From the NCBI RefSeq assembly GCF_902170785.1, contig NZ_CABHYG010000009.1:372001-436000 (forward strand): a stretch of 64,000 nt of DNA. Direction: 5' to 3'. The translations under genes were made by a program, and so were the position numbers. Positions 35,917 through 45,166 of this stretch are shown here, one piece after another. The stretch is from Yersinia proxima (lineage in GTDB: Bacteria > Pseudomonadota > Gammaproteobacteria > Enterobacterales > Enterobacteriaceae). Position 1 is the stretch's first letter. The number at the start of each line of letters is the position of its first letter. Below the pieces are notes generated by a model, which ran no database searches, was not told the origin of the DNA, and saw only the letters and a list, made by a program, of their open reading frames with translations.

Positions 35917-38100
35917 CTATAAGGCGGTTCGTTTTCTTCGTGCTTTCTTCCCTGCGGCCTTAGCAGCCGTCTTCACCATGGGAGTAGTAACAACTTTGCC
36001 CTCCGGCATCTCCGGTTGTTCGATGGGAAAAACAGGTAATGCTGCCAGCAACCGTGAGCCATAGCCTTTGGTTAATAAACGCCGGTCATAAATAACAATT
36101 TCACCGTGGCATTGGTTACTACGAATCAAACGTCCAACTTGTTGAATCAAATTAAATGACGCACTAGGCAAACTTTGAACTTCAAACGGGTAGCGATTCA
36201 ACGATTTAAGCCATTCCCCTTCAGTCAGAATTACCGGGCTATCAATAGGAGGAAATGAGATCTTGTGGATATGAACCTGAGTTAATAATTCACCTTTCAA
36301 ATCCAATCCTTCAGCAAAGGATTGCAAACCTATCAATACACTGGCTGTGCCCTTTTTCACCCGCTTGCGGTGCTCTTCAACCAGCCGATAACGCGGTTGA
36401 TCGCCCTGAACTAACAACATTAAGCGCAGATCAGTGACATGACTGAGGAAAGTTTGCATCGCCCGATGGCTGCTAAATAGGATCAACATGCCCTTGTGTC
36501 GCCCACTGGCTTGTTGCGCACGGAAGAATTGCGCCATTTCTGCCAGATGCTCAGCTTCATGGGCCATTGTCGGTTCAAAGCGCATTTTGGGAATAATCAA
36601 CTTCCCTTGCTCGATATGATTAAACGGCGATGACAAGGTTTCAAACCGGTCTCCGGCTTTCTCGCTCAATCCGCTAAGTTCCTGCAAACGCGCAAAACTA
36701 TTAAGCGAACGTAAAGTGGCCGATGTGACAATGACATGTGGCACTTTACGCCACAGCATTTTATCCAACTGATCGCTGACGCGGATTCCCACACAATGGA
36801 AATAGAGGTGCGTCTGGTTCTCGCGATAATCGCGAGTAACCCACTTGGAAATCGGCGCATTCGACGCTTTTGCCATCGCCGCCAAGCGCCAAAGTTTGCT
36901 CATGGCCTCCAGATAACCCAATGTCCGGCTCATTTGCAAAATGGCACGATGTAACCGCACGATATCGTGCTTGCCGGTTTGTTCACTTAAATCATTGAGA
37001 ACAAACTCAGCCAGGCCACGCAAAGCGTCGGTTAACTTGAATAATTTGGCACAATCTTCCGTCAAGCTGCCGGGTAGTTCGCCCATTTCAAAACGATATA
37101 CTGCCGGACTGCCATCGGCAGGCAGCAATTGGCTTACTTGCTGCTCGACACTCAGCATCAGCTCACGCAGTTGTTCGCAATGGTCTTTTAAACGTTCGGG
37201 ATTAGCTAAACCGGGGGGGTTTTTAGGCCGATATTGCACCATGCATTGATCTACCAACCGAACAATCATATCCAATTGCATATTGGCAAAAACAGCGGTG
37301 ATTTCACCTTCAATCTCGAGTGCATCACGGGCGACATCGGGCAGATGATGCCCCTCATCCAACACCAGCAGCAGCTCTTTAGGATTAGGTAATACGGATT
37401 CAGTTTCCAGTGCCGCCATGACTAATGCATGATTGGCAACCACCACATCCGCACTCTCGATTTCCTTGCGGGCAATAAAGAATGGACATTCACGAAAATA
37501 ATGGCAATTACGCCCCAGGCAATTGACTTTATCGGTACTTAATTTAGCCCACAAACTGTCACTGAGTGATAACTGATGATGGTCACGCAGCCCGTCCCAG
37601 ACATGGCTGTTCAATGATTTGGACAGCGCTAAACAGGTTGCCTGCTCCTCACCATTGGCAGGTGCCAACTCATCGCCGAGAAAGAGTGATAAATCCCCTT
37701 GCCCGGAGACATCGGTGCACATCGCCGCCAAATTACGCGGACAGACATAGCGCCCACGCCCAAAGGCACCGGTGAACTTAAGGTCGGGAATAATCTTCTT
37801 CAACAGCGGCAAATCTTTACTGTAAATCTGATCCTGTAACGCCACATTTGCGGTACTGACCACCAGCGGTTTGCTTTCTGCCCGGCCGACAGCAATACCA
37901 GGGATCAGATAAGACAGGGTTTTACCGACCCCCGTCGGTGCCTCGATAGCCAAATGTCGGCCAGCATCACCGGCCAGCGTTTTCGCCACTTCAGCGATCA
38001 TCTGGCGCTGCGGCGTACGGGAAATAAAATCCGGAATCTGCTGCGAAAGAGCCTTATACCACTGACTTATTTGTTCTTTTACTGCCGGGGACAACGCCAT
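35917..38100 (-). CDS. dinG: ATP-dependent DNA helicase DinG
   Basis: A 727-residue superfamily 2 iron-sulfur helicase (E. coli 716). The ATG at 38100 gives the family N terminus (ALSPAVKEQISQWYKALSQQIPDF); the longer ORF starts at 38154. Walker A is APTGVGKT, DEGHH is the DEAH box, and SATLRSLNSFARLQE and GLQSFAEGLDLKG, then QQVGRLIRS are motifs III-VI. The cysteines in RYVCPRNL and VNCLGRNCHYFRECPFF can ligate the 4Fe-4S cluster. It unwinds 5'-3', and resolves R-loops and D-loops. In E. coli it is LexA-regulated; no clear CTGT-N8-ACAG box was seen upstream here. The C terminus is basic (KKARRKR). Confidence 0.96.
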   Translation of the reverse strand: MALSPAVKEQISQWYKALSQQIPDFISRTPQRQMIAEVAKTLAGDAGRHLAIEAPTGVGKTLSYLIPGIAVGRAESKPLVVSTANVALQDQIYSKDLPLLKKIIPDLKFTGAFGRGRYVCPRNLAAMCTDVSGQGDLSLFLGDELAPANGEEQATCLALSKSLNSHVWDGLRDHHQLSLSDSLWAKLSTDKVNCLGRNCHYFRECPFFIARKEIESADVVVANHALVMAALETESVLPNPKELLLVLDEGHHLPDVARDALEIEGEITAVFANMQLDMIVRLVDQCMVQYRPKNPPGLANPERLKDHCEQLRELMLSVEQQVSQLLPADGSPAVYRFEMGELPGSLTEDCAKLFKLTDALRGLAEFVLNDLSEQTGKHDIVRLHRAILQMSRTLGYLEAMSKLWRLAAMAKASNAPISKWVTRDYRENQTHLYFHCVGIRVSDQLDKMLWRKVPHVIVTSATLRSLNSFARLQELSGLSEKAGDRFETLSSPFNHIEQGKLIIPKMRFEPTMAHEAEHLAEMAQFFRAQQASGRHKGMLILFSSHRAMQTFLSHVTDLRLMLLVQGDQPRYRLVEEHRKRVKKGTASVLIGLQSFAEGLDLKGELLTQVHIHKISFPPIDSPVILTEGEWLKSLNRYPFEVQSLPSASFNLIQQVGRLIRSNQCHGEIVIYDRRLLTKGYGSRLLAALPVFPIEQPEMPEGKVVTTPMVKTAAKAAGKKARRKRTAL

Positions 38101-38171
38101 GCATATCTTATCTAAACTGAATGTTGCCCTATTGTCCCACACCGCAACGCTCACGTCAGCCCGAAAGCACC

Positions 38172-38296
38172 ATACCCGTCATACTTCAAGCTGCAGGTGT
38201 GTTGGCTACACTCAATAACCCGAATCACTTACTTATGTAAGCTCATCGGGATTATCTCGCTTGCCGTCTTCCTGGAACTAGAATTATTTAGGCTAC
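38172..38296 (-). repeat. ERIC element upstream of dinG, inverted copy
   Basis: A 125-bp palindromic ERIC repeat whose reverse complement matches the copy at 25867-25994 along its whole length (CTAAATAATTC, GGCAAGCGAGA, AATCCCGATGAGCTTAC, GTAAGTGATTCGGGTTA, TGCAGCTTGAAGTATGACGGGTAT). It lies 71 bp upstream of the dinG start, between dinG and the porin gene. Confidence 0.93.
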
Positions 38297-38489
38297 AGAT
38301 GAAGTGTCAGTTTAGCGCCAATAAAAATGAACAATATTTACGCAATGTCGCAGTTATTTATGTTTTGTCATAAATATATCACACAGATGCGGTAAAAATT
38401 CTGCGCTGGATGAATTCAGACAGATATTGAATACAGCAAAAAAATTCTACTACTCGCGTCTTTTTAAATAAGAGAAACAGGGCAAAAAT
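38297..38489 (+). promoter_or_regulatory. Porin promoter region
   Basis: About 190 bp of AT-rich DNA between the ERIC copy and the porin start. TTTTGTCATAAATATATCAC and AAAAATTC runs could hold OmpR-type sites and a promoter, but no consensus stands out. The ribosome site is AGGGC/GAAAC-like and poor. Confidence 0.3.
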
Positions 38490-39605
38490 ATGAAACGTAA
38501 TATTCTGGCAATCCTTGTACCAGCCTTATTAGTTGCCACAACTTCACATGCAGCAGAAATCTATAATAAAGACGGCAATAAACTCGATTTATACGGAAAA
38601 GTAAAAGCACTGCACTACTTCTCTGATAATAATAAAAGTGATGGCGACAAGTCTTATGTCCGCTTTGGTTTTAAAGGTGCGACTCAAATTACCGACCAAC
38701 TGACAGGTTATGGTCAGTGGGAATATAACGTTGCAGCTAACTATGCTGAAAGTCAGGAAACAAAAGATAATAAAACGCGTTTAGCCTTTGCCGGTTTACG
38801 TTATGGGAAATTAGGCTCGATCGACTATGGTCGTAACTACGGCGTATTATATGATATCGCTGCCTGGACCGATATGTTGCCAGAATTCGGTAATGACAGC
38901 TACACCAGAACCGACAACTTTATGACTGGCCGTACAACAGGTGTTGCCACTTATCGTAACACTGACTTCTTCGGTCTGGTTGATGGCCTGAAATTCTCAC
39001 TGCAATATCAAGGCAAGAATGGCAGTGAGTCTGACAGCGCCAATGGCCGTGCCGATGCTACTAAACAGAATGGCGACGGCTTCGGTTTGTCTTCCAGCTA
39101 TGAAATTGGTGCAGGTGTTAGTGTCGGTGCGGCCTATGCCTCATCTAACCGCACCACCGCACAGAAAGAAGGTCGATTTGGTAAAGGCGATAAAGCAGAT
39201 GCCTGGACTACCGGCCTGAAATATGACGATAACGGTGTTTACTTAGGTGCAACTTACGCCGAAACACGTAATATGACGCCTATTTCCGGCACTGCCGTTA
39301 TTAATAATGTCTCAACCAGCGTCAGTGGTTTTGCTAATAAAACACAAAACGTTGAATTAGTTGCGCAATACCTGTTTGATTTCGGATTAAAACCTTCTTT
39401 GGCTTATATTCAGTCTAAAGGAAAAGATATCGAAGGGATTGGTGATGCCGATTTAGTTAAATATGTTGATATCGGTGCTTACTATTACTTCAATAAAAAC
39501 ATGTCTACCTATGTTGATTATAAAATCAACCAACTTAACGACGATAATAAGTTGAAACTGAACACTGATAACGTTCTGGCTGTTGGCCTGGTCTATCAGT
39601 TCTAG
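38490..39605 (+). CDS. General porin of the OmpF/OmpC/PhoE family
   Basis: A 371-residue precursor; the signal peptide ends [10 protein letters not shown]. The mature chain is a 16-strand trimeric porin: [20 protein letters not shown] is the classic first strand and ALGLVYQF-type VGLVYQF is the last. The constriction-loop motif is around [20 protein letters not shown]. It is similar to OmpF/OmpC; the neighbourhood (not asnS/pncB or rcsD) means the exact paralog cannot be named. An extended loop near [22 protein letters not shown] varies. The AAAC/AGGGC ribosome region is weak, and a terminator follows. It is divergent from dinG and has an AT-rich promoter region upstream. Confidence 0.93.
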   Translation: MKRNILAILVPALLVATTSHAAEIYNKDGNKLDLYGKVKALHYFSDNNKSDGDKSYVRFGFKGATQITDQLTGYGQWEYNVAANYAESQETKDNKTRLAFAGLRYGKLGSIDYGRNYGVLYDIAAWTDMLPEFGNDSYTRTDNFMTGRTTGVATYRNTDFFGLVDGLKFSLQYQGKNGSESDSANGRADATKQNGDGFGLSSSYEIGAGVSVGAAYASSNRTTAQKEGRFGKGDKADAWTTGLKYDDNGVYLGATYAETRNMTPISGTAVINNVSTSVSGFANKTQNVELVAQYLFDFGLKPSLAYIQSKGKDIEGIGDADLVKYVDIGAYYYFNKNMSTYVDYKINQLNDDNKLKLNTDNVLAVGLVYQF

Positions 39606-39696
39606 TCGTTATTGATTTGCATTACCCTCATTGCGTTATTGTTTGAATGCTTCATCGTGTTTTGTGAATTTATTTTATTAGCAGTCATCACATTTT

Positions 39697-39722
39697 GCCG
39701 GGAGATCCCTCCCGGCTTTTTA
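39697..39722 (+). terminator. Terminator of the porin gene
   Basis: GCCGGGAG/CTCCCGGC with an ATCC loop, followed by TTTTTATTATT. It is perfect and lies about 90 bp after the stop. Confidence 0.93.
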
Positions 39723-39729
39723 TTATCCA

Positions 39730-41040
39730 CTATTTGTTAACCGATACAGATAATAGTCCAAGGTCACGCAAGGCTTCAGTTGCCGCACCTTTTCGCTGGT
39801 TATTTGTAGCAGAAAAGTCAGCTTGCTGTATCCATTGTTGATAGCGATTTTCACCCAACGCTTTGTCTGCCTGAACCATCAGAGGCACGAGTCGTACACC
39901 AATATGATCAAGACTAGGGTAGGGCCATTTGTTTTGCTCGTTAGAATAAGGAGCCATAAAATCAAGCGCTTTAATTAAACCACTGCCATTCGGAGTGCGG
40001 TAATGCCACAGATCGACATGAACTTTATCCGCCAATTGGGCCATCAGTATAGCCGCTTGCAAACTGAAGTAGCTGTAATGGAATGAGCGCGTTCGTGCCA
40101 ACTCCAGCGGCTGTGAACCATCTGCTGCTAATTGGGTATTCAGTTTGGTCTTCAGCAACTCAGCCATCTCAACCACGACCGCTGGTTGTTGCAAATACCA
40201 GGCGATACCCGCCACTTGTACCACATACCAATTACCGTGATTATTCTGCGCCGCAGCTTCTTTTTTACCTGCTGCACTGTAGCGTAACCACTGTAGATAC
40301 TCTGTCATCCAGTGCTGAATCTGCTTTTCATCTTGCACCGTCCAGTTTGTATTCTGCTGTAGCATAATCAACGAATCGACAATGCGAGTGGCAAAATAAC
40401 GCCCATCCAAAACTCCAGTTCCGCGCCCTGCAGCAATTCCCGGCACTCCCTGAGCGAAATCCAGGTTAGGATTCATGCGGGTATCCGGGTCAATAAACCA
40501 GGTTCGAATCAGGCTAATGGCTTTATCCGCATATTTCTGTTCACCGGAAAAATACCAAGCTAACGTCAATGCCTGTACTTTTGCAGTAAAATCAGCCAAA
40601 CGTACAGCATCACTGTCTTCATTTTTACTGGCGGGATTAATCTGCCCGTCTTTGCGTATCCAAGGTAAACCATCACTTTTCTGACTATCTGGCCACCAAT
40701 ACGCACTGAGACTCAGATAATCATGCTTAGAGCCACTGGGCGGAACTCTGGTTTTATCCATGACACTGGGGTTGGGTTGTTTCAGTATTTTGTCCGCTTG
40801 CTGCAATAACTGGCGATAAGCCTGCTGTGTTGCCACGGGGCTCTGCTCTTGCCCTTTCTCGTTATTTTGCGCGACAGCCCGTTGGTTATGCTGTAACGCG
40901 CTGAGAGATAAAAAAGCATATTCACTCTGTGCCGCCTCGGCTACTGGCATCATAAACAGTGACAACAGTACCGCCAGGCCAGAATAAGCACGTATAACAT
41001 TAGTAATCCGTATTCTAATCTGACTCCCCATCGGCCCCAT
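39730..41040 (-). CDS. Alginate lyase family (PL5-like) periplasmic protein
   Basis: A 436-residue protein with an N-terminal signal sequence (hydrophobic AYSGLAVLLSLFMMPVAEA, cleavage near residue 37) and an all-helical alpha/alpha toroid. Motif NNHGNWYVV (about 267-275) contains the conserved Asn-Asn-His of PL5 lyases, and RTRSFHYSYFSL (about 316-327) the Tyr/His/Arg region. Its substrate is not certain: Yersinia does not make alginate, so a related uronate polymer or a different glycan is likely. The start at 41040 has AGGTGAG 8 bp upstream. No polysaccharide genes lie next to it. Confidence 0.83.
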   Translation of the reverse strand: MGPMGSQIRIRITNVIRAYSGLAVLLSLFMMPVAEAAQSEYAFLSLSALQHNQRAVAQNNEKGQEQSPVATQQAYRQLLQQADKILKQPNPSVMDKTRVPPSGSKHDYLSLSAYWWPDSQKSDGLPWIRKDGQINPASKNEDSDAVRLADFTAKVQALTLAWYFSGEQKYADKAISLIRTWFIDPDTRMNPNLDFAQGVPGIAAGRGTGVLDGRYFATRIVDSLIMLQQNTNWTVQDEKQIQHWMTEYLQWLRYSAAGKKEAAAQNNHGNWYVVQVAGIAWYLQQPAVVVEMAELLKTKLNTQLAADGSQPLELARTRSFHYSYFSLQAAILMAQLADKVHVDLWHYRTPNGSGLIKALDFMAPYSNEQNKWPYPSLDHIGVRLVPLMVQADKALGENRYQQWIQQADFSATNNQRKGAATEALRDLGLLSVSVNK

Positions 41041-41320
41041 AAATCACTCACCTTGTCTGATAATTGTCATATAAGCTCAGTTAAGCTACCTGATTTTATG
41101 CATCATGCCTGAAGCAATTTTTGCTTTCTTGAGAAGAGTAGCTTTTGTCACTGTCTATTAACCCGGCAGTTGTTAACCATAAGAATAACCCTCTGTTTTA
41201 ACGAAAATTTTAGACGAAAAATTAAAACGTAAAAAAATAATAAAAACCTTTGGTAACCATCACTATTCTCATGTTTACTGATACATCTCTGTTTTACTGC
41301 TCCTTTCCTATTGAATAACT

Positions 41321-42211
41321 ATGCTGAAGCAAAATAGTCGTAATCTGTGGTTGCTGGTCGGTTCACTGTTCACCTTATACTTCGTCTGGGGTTCTACCTA
41401 TCTGGTCATTCGAATCGGGGTCGAAAGCTGGCCACCGTTGATGATGGCGGGATTACGCTACCTGATTGCCGGGGTCTTACTGTTCAGCTTCCTGGCTATT
41501 CGCGGTCATGCTCTGCCGACTTTGCGCCAATGGATGGGTGCCAGCGCAATTGGTATTTTACTATTGGCTATCGGTAATGGCTTGGTCACCATTGCAGAAC
41601 ACCAACATGTCCCCTCCGGTATTGCTGCCGTTATGGTCGCGACCGTTCCATTATTCACTCTGTGTTTCAGTATGTTATGGGGAATGCGTAATACTAAGCT
41701 GGAATGGTCGGGTATTGCTCTTGGGCTAGTGGGCATTATATTACTCAATACCGGCAGCAACTTATTAGGTAACCCGCTGGGTGCGATGCTGATATTACTG
41801 GCGTCTGCCAGTTGGGCATTCGGTTCGGTCTGGAGCTCACGGCTGGCATTGCCCAGTGGAGCGATGTCTGGTGCGGCGCAAATGCTGGTTGCTGGCGTTG
41901 TTCTGTTGCTTGCCAGTGCATTAAGCGGCGAAGAACTCAATCAAATGCCCTCGATGGGAGGAATTCTCTCACTACTCTATTTGATTGTTTTTGGTTCCAT
42001 GCTGGCTATCAGTGCTTACATGTTCTTGCTGAAAAATGTCCGTCCCGCTGTTGCCACCAGCTATGCCTATGTCAATCCGGTCGTTGCGGTATTGTTGGGC
42101 ATTGGTTTTGCCGGTGAAAGCCTATCCACCACAGAATGGTGCGCGTTAGCCGTCATCGTTTCCGCAGTGGTTTTGGTGACACTGGGGAAATTTTTGTTCA
42201 AACCACGCTAA
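41321..42211 (+). CDS. yedA: Drug/metabolite exporter YedA (EamA family)
   Basis: A 296-residue inner-membrane protein with ten hydrophobic segments in two EamA repeats. It follows E. coli YedA (306 residues) closely: YFVWGSTYLVIRIGVESWPPLMMAGLRYLI at the N terminus, NGLVTIAEHQHVPSGIAAVMVATVPLFTLCFS in the first repeat, and SYAYVNPVVAVLLGIGFAGE near the C terminus. The transported molecule is unknown. It lies divergent from the alginate-lyase-family gene and ahead of a small membrane protein. Confidence 0.93.
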   Translation: MLKQNSRNLWLLVGSLFTLYFVWGSTYLVIRIGVESWPPLMMAGLRYLIAGVLLFSFLAIRGHALPTLRQWMGASAIGILLLAIGNGLVTIAEHQHVPSGIAAVMVATVPLFTLCFSMLWGMRNTKLEWSGIALGLVGIILLNTGSNLLGNPLGAMLILLASASWAFGSVWSSRLALPSGAMSGAAQMLVAGVVLLLASALSGEELNQMPSMGGILSLLYLIVFGSMLAISAYMFLLKNVRPAVATSYAYVNPVVAVLLGIGFAGESLSTTEWCALAVIVSAVVLVTLGKFLFKPR

Positions 42212-42232
42212 TTGCCTGAGAATGCAACATGG

Positions 42233-42260
42233 TTGTTTCATTTAGCCAACGGGCTATAAT
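42233..42260 (+). promoter_or_regulatory. Candidate sigma70 promoter for the small membrane protein
   Basis: TTGTTT (42233-42238), a 16-bp spacer and a perfect TATAAT (42255-42260), 33 bp before the ATG at 42293. Confidence 0.55.
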
Positions 42261-42292
42261 TCACGCTGTTTAGATAAAAAGTGAAAATAATT

Positions 42293-42481
42293 ATGCTGAG
42301 AAAAGCACTCATTATCCTGATCGCGGTAATGGCTCTGAGTTCATTAGGTGGCGTTTTTCTGGCTGGGCTGAACATTTATACCCGTTCAACCACCCCACAT
42401 GAAACTGAAACCACACAGTCCAGTCCATTGTCTGATATTGGCCCTGAGGGCTTATCCAATAACGGTCAGGAATCACCGTAA
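42293..42481 (+). CDS. Small single-span membrane protein of unknown function
   Basis: A 62-residue peptide with an N-terminal membrane segment (about residues 4-26, KALIILIAVMALSSLGGVFLAGL) and a polar, Ser/Thr/Pro-rich C-terminal tail of about 35 residues. Without a lipobox or charge-rich motif, no family could be recognised. A GTG at 42281 in frame would add four residues; ATG 42293 has an AAGTGA region upstream. It has its own promoter-like sequence. Its last 16 bp overlap the end of the convergent LysR gene. Confidence 0.55.
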   Translation: MLRKALIILIAVMALSSLGGVFLAGLNIYTRSTTPHETETTQSSPLSDIGPEGLSNNGQESP

Positions 42482-43380
42482 GTTCCCATCCATTCGCGGC
42501 ATCGCTGCTGCAAAAAAGTCTGCAAGCCCCTAACCCGTTCTGACACCTGTGAGCGGTGGGGGCATAATAGATTTAAGGGTAAAACTTCACCCTGCCAGTC
42601 CGGTAGTACCTGAACCAAACGCCCTGCACGAATATCCTCTATCACATCAATAGCGGCTTTATTGGCGATCCCCAGCCCCGCCAGTGCCCAACGCCGGGCA
42701 ATTTCACCATCATCACTGATGTATTCACCAGACATAGTGACTTCCTGAATATCGTCTTGTCGCATTAATCGCCATTGATTATAAAGGCGGCCATTACGCT
42801 GATATAACACCGATTGATGATTCACCAATTGTGCTGGCGTTTGCGGCACACCATTCCGGGCAAGATAGGCTGGGCTGGCGCAGAGCATCCGCCGATGGTG
42901 AGACAAAACGGGTAGAGCCACCAAACTGGAGTCAGTCGGCACGCCAAAACGTAAGGCAACATCAACCGGCTCCCTAAAAAGGTCGGCATGGCGATCGTTA
43001 AGTAACAAGTGCAATTGAATATGCGGATGTTGTTGCTTGAAATCATTGAGCCAGTTAACTAATAAATTGCGACCAAAATCTGAAGGCGCTGAAAGTTGCA
43101 AAACCCCAGATAATCCGGTCATTTTCCGCTGAATGGCCTGCTCCCCCTCAATTAATGCCCCTAGTGCAATACGCGCACTATCCAGATAACTAATACCTTC
43201 CTCTGTTAGCCGTAAACTGCGGGTTGAGCGTACCAATAAGCGAACACCCAATTGTGATTCCAGACGTTTTACTGCAATGCTGGCCGCTGCTGGCGTTATA
43301 TTCAACCGCCGAGCCGCTTCAGATAGACTCCCGCAGTCAACCGTACGAACAAAGATATCCAAATCACTAAATGAGATCAT
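42466..43380 (-). CDS. LysR family transcriptional regulator
   Basis: A 304-residue regulator with an N-terminal winged helix-turn-helix (about 1-60; GSLSEAARRLNITPAAASIAVKRLESQLG) and a C-terminal substrate-binding domain (about 90-295). GVLQLSAPSDFGRNLLVNWLNDF begins the effector domain. The start at 43380 has AAGGAA 8 bp upstream; the longer ORF adds 19 codons. It is divergent from the SDR gene with about 109 bp between starts, so it probably controls that gene and itself. The effector is unknown. Confidence 0.9.
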   Translation of the reverse strand: MISFSDLDIFVRTVDCGSLSEAARRLNITPAAASIAVKRLESQLGVRLLVRSTRSLRLTEEGISYLDSARIALGALIEGEQAIQRKMTGLSGVLQLSAPSDFGRNLLVNWLNDFKQQHPHIQLHLLLNDRHADLFREPVDVALRFGVPTDSSLVALPVLSHHRRMLCASPAYLARNGVPQTPAQLVNHQSVLYQRNGRLYNQWRLMRQDDIQEVTMSGEYISDDGEIARRWALAGLGIANKAAIDVIEDIRAGRLVQVLPDWQGEVLPLNLLCPHRSQVSERVRGLQTFLQQRCREWMGTYGDS

Positions 43381-43489
43381 TATTAAAATTCCTTTATAAG
43401 TGATTGTCTTTTTAGTCGGTTGTTCAATGACTTTCAATGATTGAGTATAGATAAATATTAAAAATCATTACTCCAGTATGGGACTCATT

Positions 43490-44236
43490 ATGAACATCAC
43501 TACATTAGCGCAGCATCAATTCAGCTCTTCATTAAACCAGCAAAAAGTAGTTATTCTGGGTGGAAACAGCGGGATCGGGGCAGCGGTGGCTTATGCTGCA
43601 GTGGCCCGGGGAGCCAAAGTGGTATTGGTTTCGCGACGTTCAGTTGGGGCAATATCTTCCTGTGATAATAGCGCCATACTGCGTATGTCCGCAGATATGA
43701 CCAATGAAGATTCATTGAAAAAGGTGTTTAACCAAGCTGGGGCATTTGATCATTTGGTCATCACCGCCGGGCCTGCAGTGAAAGCCAAACCTCTAGCGGA
43801 AACCTCTCTCACCGAAGCTCAGGAAAATTTTGATGTGAAATTGTGGGGGGCTCTACGGGCGATTCAGGCAGCTTTGCCTTATCTCAATGAGCAGGGTTCA
43901 ATAACACTGACATCAGGCTTGTTATCACGTAAATTTATCAGTGGCCAGTTTATTAAAACAGCCATCAATGCGGCATTAGAAGCAGTCGGTAAGCAATTAG
44001 CCAAAGAACTGGCACCGCGCCGGGTCAATATTGTCAGCCCAGGTGTAACAGCAACAGAAGCCTATAGCGGAATGAACAGTGAACAACGTCAGGCTATGTT
44101 TACCAAAGTTAGTGCTTCACTGCCAGTGGGCAGAGTGGGTCAACCGGTTGATATTGCTAGCGCCTATATCTTATTACTGGAAAATAGCTTCATGACTGGT
44201 AGCGTGATTGATGTTGAAGGTGGCGGCCTGCTGTAG
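43490..44236 (+). CDS. SDR-family protein with altered catalytic motif
   Basis: A 248-residue Rossmann-fold protein of the short-chain dehydrogenase/reductase type. The cofactor motif is GGNSGIG (24-30), the NAG-like motif ITAGPA (91-96) and Ser142 are present, and NIVSPGVTATEAY is the C-terminal SPG motif. In place of the usual Tyr-x3-Lys the alignment gives Lys156-x3-Asn160 (GQFIKTAINAAL), so both catalytic residues seem to be missing. It is divergent from the LysR gene. It may be non-catalytic or use another base; the substrate is unknown. The ATG at 43490 has GGGA 7 bp upstream. Confidence 0.87.
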   Translation: MNITTLAQHQFSSSLNQQKVVILGGNSGIGAAVAYAAVARGAKVVLVSRRSVGAISSCDNSAILRMSADMTNEDSLKKVFNQAGAFDHLVITAGPAVKAKPLAETSLTEAQENFDVKLWGALRAIQAALPYLNEQGSITLTSGLLSRKFISGQFIKTAINAALEAVGKQLAKELAPRRVNIVSPGVTATEAYSGMNSEQRQAMFTKVSASLPVGRVGQPVDIASAYILLLENSFMTGSVIDVEGGGLL

Positions 44237-44255
44237 CTATTCATAATCTCAGGCC

Positions 44256-44281
44256 TAAGACGGTATTTTACTGCCGTCTTA
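44256..44281. terminator. Hairpin between SDR gene and PhnD-like gene
   Basis: TAAGACGGTA/TGCCGTCTTA, a 10-bp stem with one wobble and a TTTTAC loop between convergent genes. No T tract follows. Confidence 0.45.
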
Positions 44282-44334
44282 TACCTGAACCTCAACATAC
44301 TACATCAAGAATCAGGGCTTCAATATTCCTTGCT

Positions 44335-45132
44335 TTAAAGCGTTATTACGCCTAATGCCGCAGCCTTTTTTTCCATCTGCTTAATCACGTCATAGGCCGA
44401 CCACGGCAACGTGCTAAATCCTTTGATCAATAATTTATCCTTAGCAGAGCTTGCCTCGGGAGAGTTGACAGTGGCTGTTATGGCCTGACGTATCAGGGTT
44501 AGTTGCTTTTGGGATGTCGCTAACGAGGTAATCAATGGCAAGCCTGGAGCAATATCGGTTTGCGCGATAACTTTTAATCCGGTAACCGCTGATGGGTTAT
44601 CACGCTGTAATAATGCAAAACTTACGCAATCTATCGCGGCAATATCTGCTTGCCGCTGTTGAATCATTTCGATAGAACGATAGTGCCCACCTGAAGCTAC
44701 TGCACGAGAAAAGAACGTCCCATTGATCGCCAGTGGCGCAATCAAAGCACGCAAAGCATTATATCCTGACTGGGAGTCTGTGCTGTTGAATACAACGACA
44801 CGATAGCGAAAGTCAGAAAGCTGCTGCCCTTCTTCATTTGCACGGACCACCACTAAACTGCGGTAATACTCCCCTGAGCAATAAGGTGATTGATAGCTGA
44901 ATGCGCCAACCAATTGAACTTGCTGTTGTAATAAAGTCACGAGAGGAAAACCACAGGCCTGACTCAAAAGCAGCGTAGGATCACGCCAATGTTGCAGTAA
45001 ATCTGAGGGCCAACATAACTGTTCAGGAACTGTGGTGACGTCATGATTGTGCAATTGCTGCAACAATAATTGCCCAAAAGGTTGTACGTCTTGTTGTGGT
45101 CTAACCCCGTACATCGGCAGTGAAATCAGCAT
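44335..45132 (-). CDS. PhnD-like phosphate/phosphonate-binding-type protein, no signal peptide
   Basis: A 265-residue protein of the PhnD-type substrate-binding fold: GVRPQQDVQPFGQLL, VQLVGAFSYQSPYCSGEYYRSLVVVRANEEGQQLSDFRYRVVVF and FSRAVASGGHYRSIEMIQQRQADIAAID fit the pattern of the ligand-binding clefts. No clear signal peptide or lipobox is seen, unlike usual periplasmic members, so it might be cytosolic or mis-started. It lies 34 bp after yehW on the same strand and may be the last gene of that operon. The ATG 45132 has AGGTG close upstream. Its ligand is unknown. Confidence 0.72.
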   Translation of the reverse strand: MLISLPMYGVRPQQDVQPFGQLLLQQLHNHDVTTVPEQLCWPSDLLQHWRDPTLLLSQACGFPLVTLLQQQVQLVGAFSYQSPYCSGEYYRSLVVVRANEEGQQLSDFRYRVVVFNSTDSQSGYNALRALIAPLAINGTFFSRAVASGGHYRSIEMIQQRQADIAAIDCVSFALLQRDNPSAVTGLKVIAQTDIAPGLPLITSLATSQKQLTLIRQAITATVNSPEASSAKDKLLIKGFSTLPWSAYDVIKQMEKKAAALGVITL

Positions 45133-45166
45133 TGTCACCTACTTAAGAACAGTAAAAACCGAAGTA

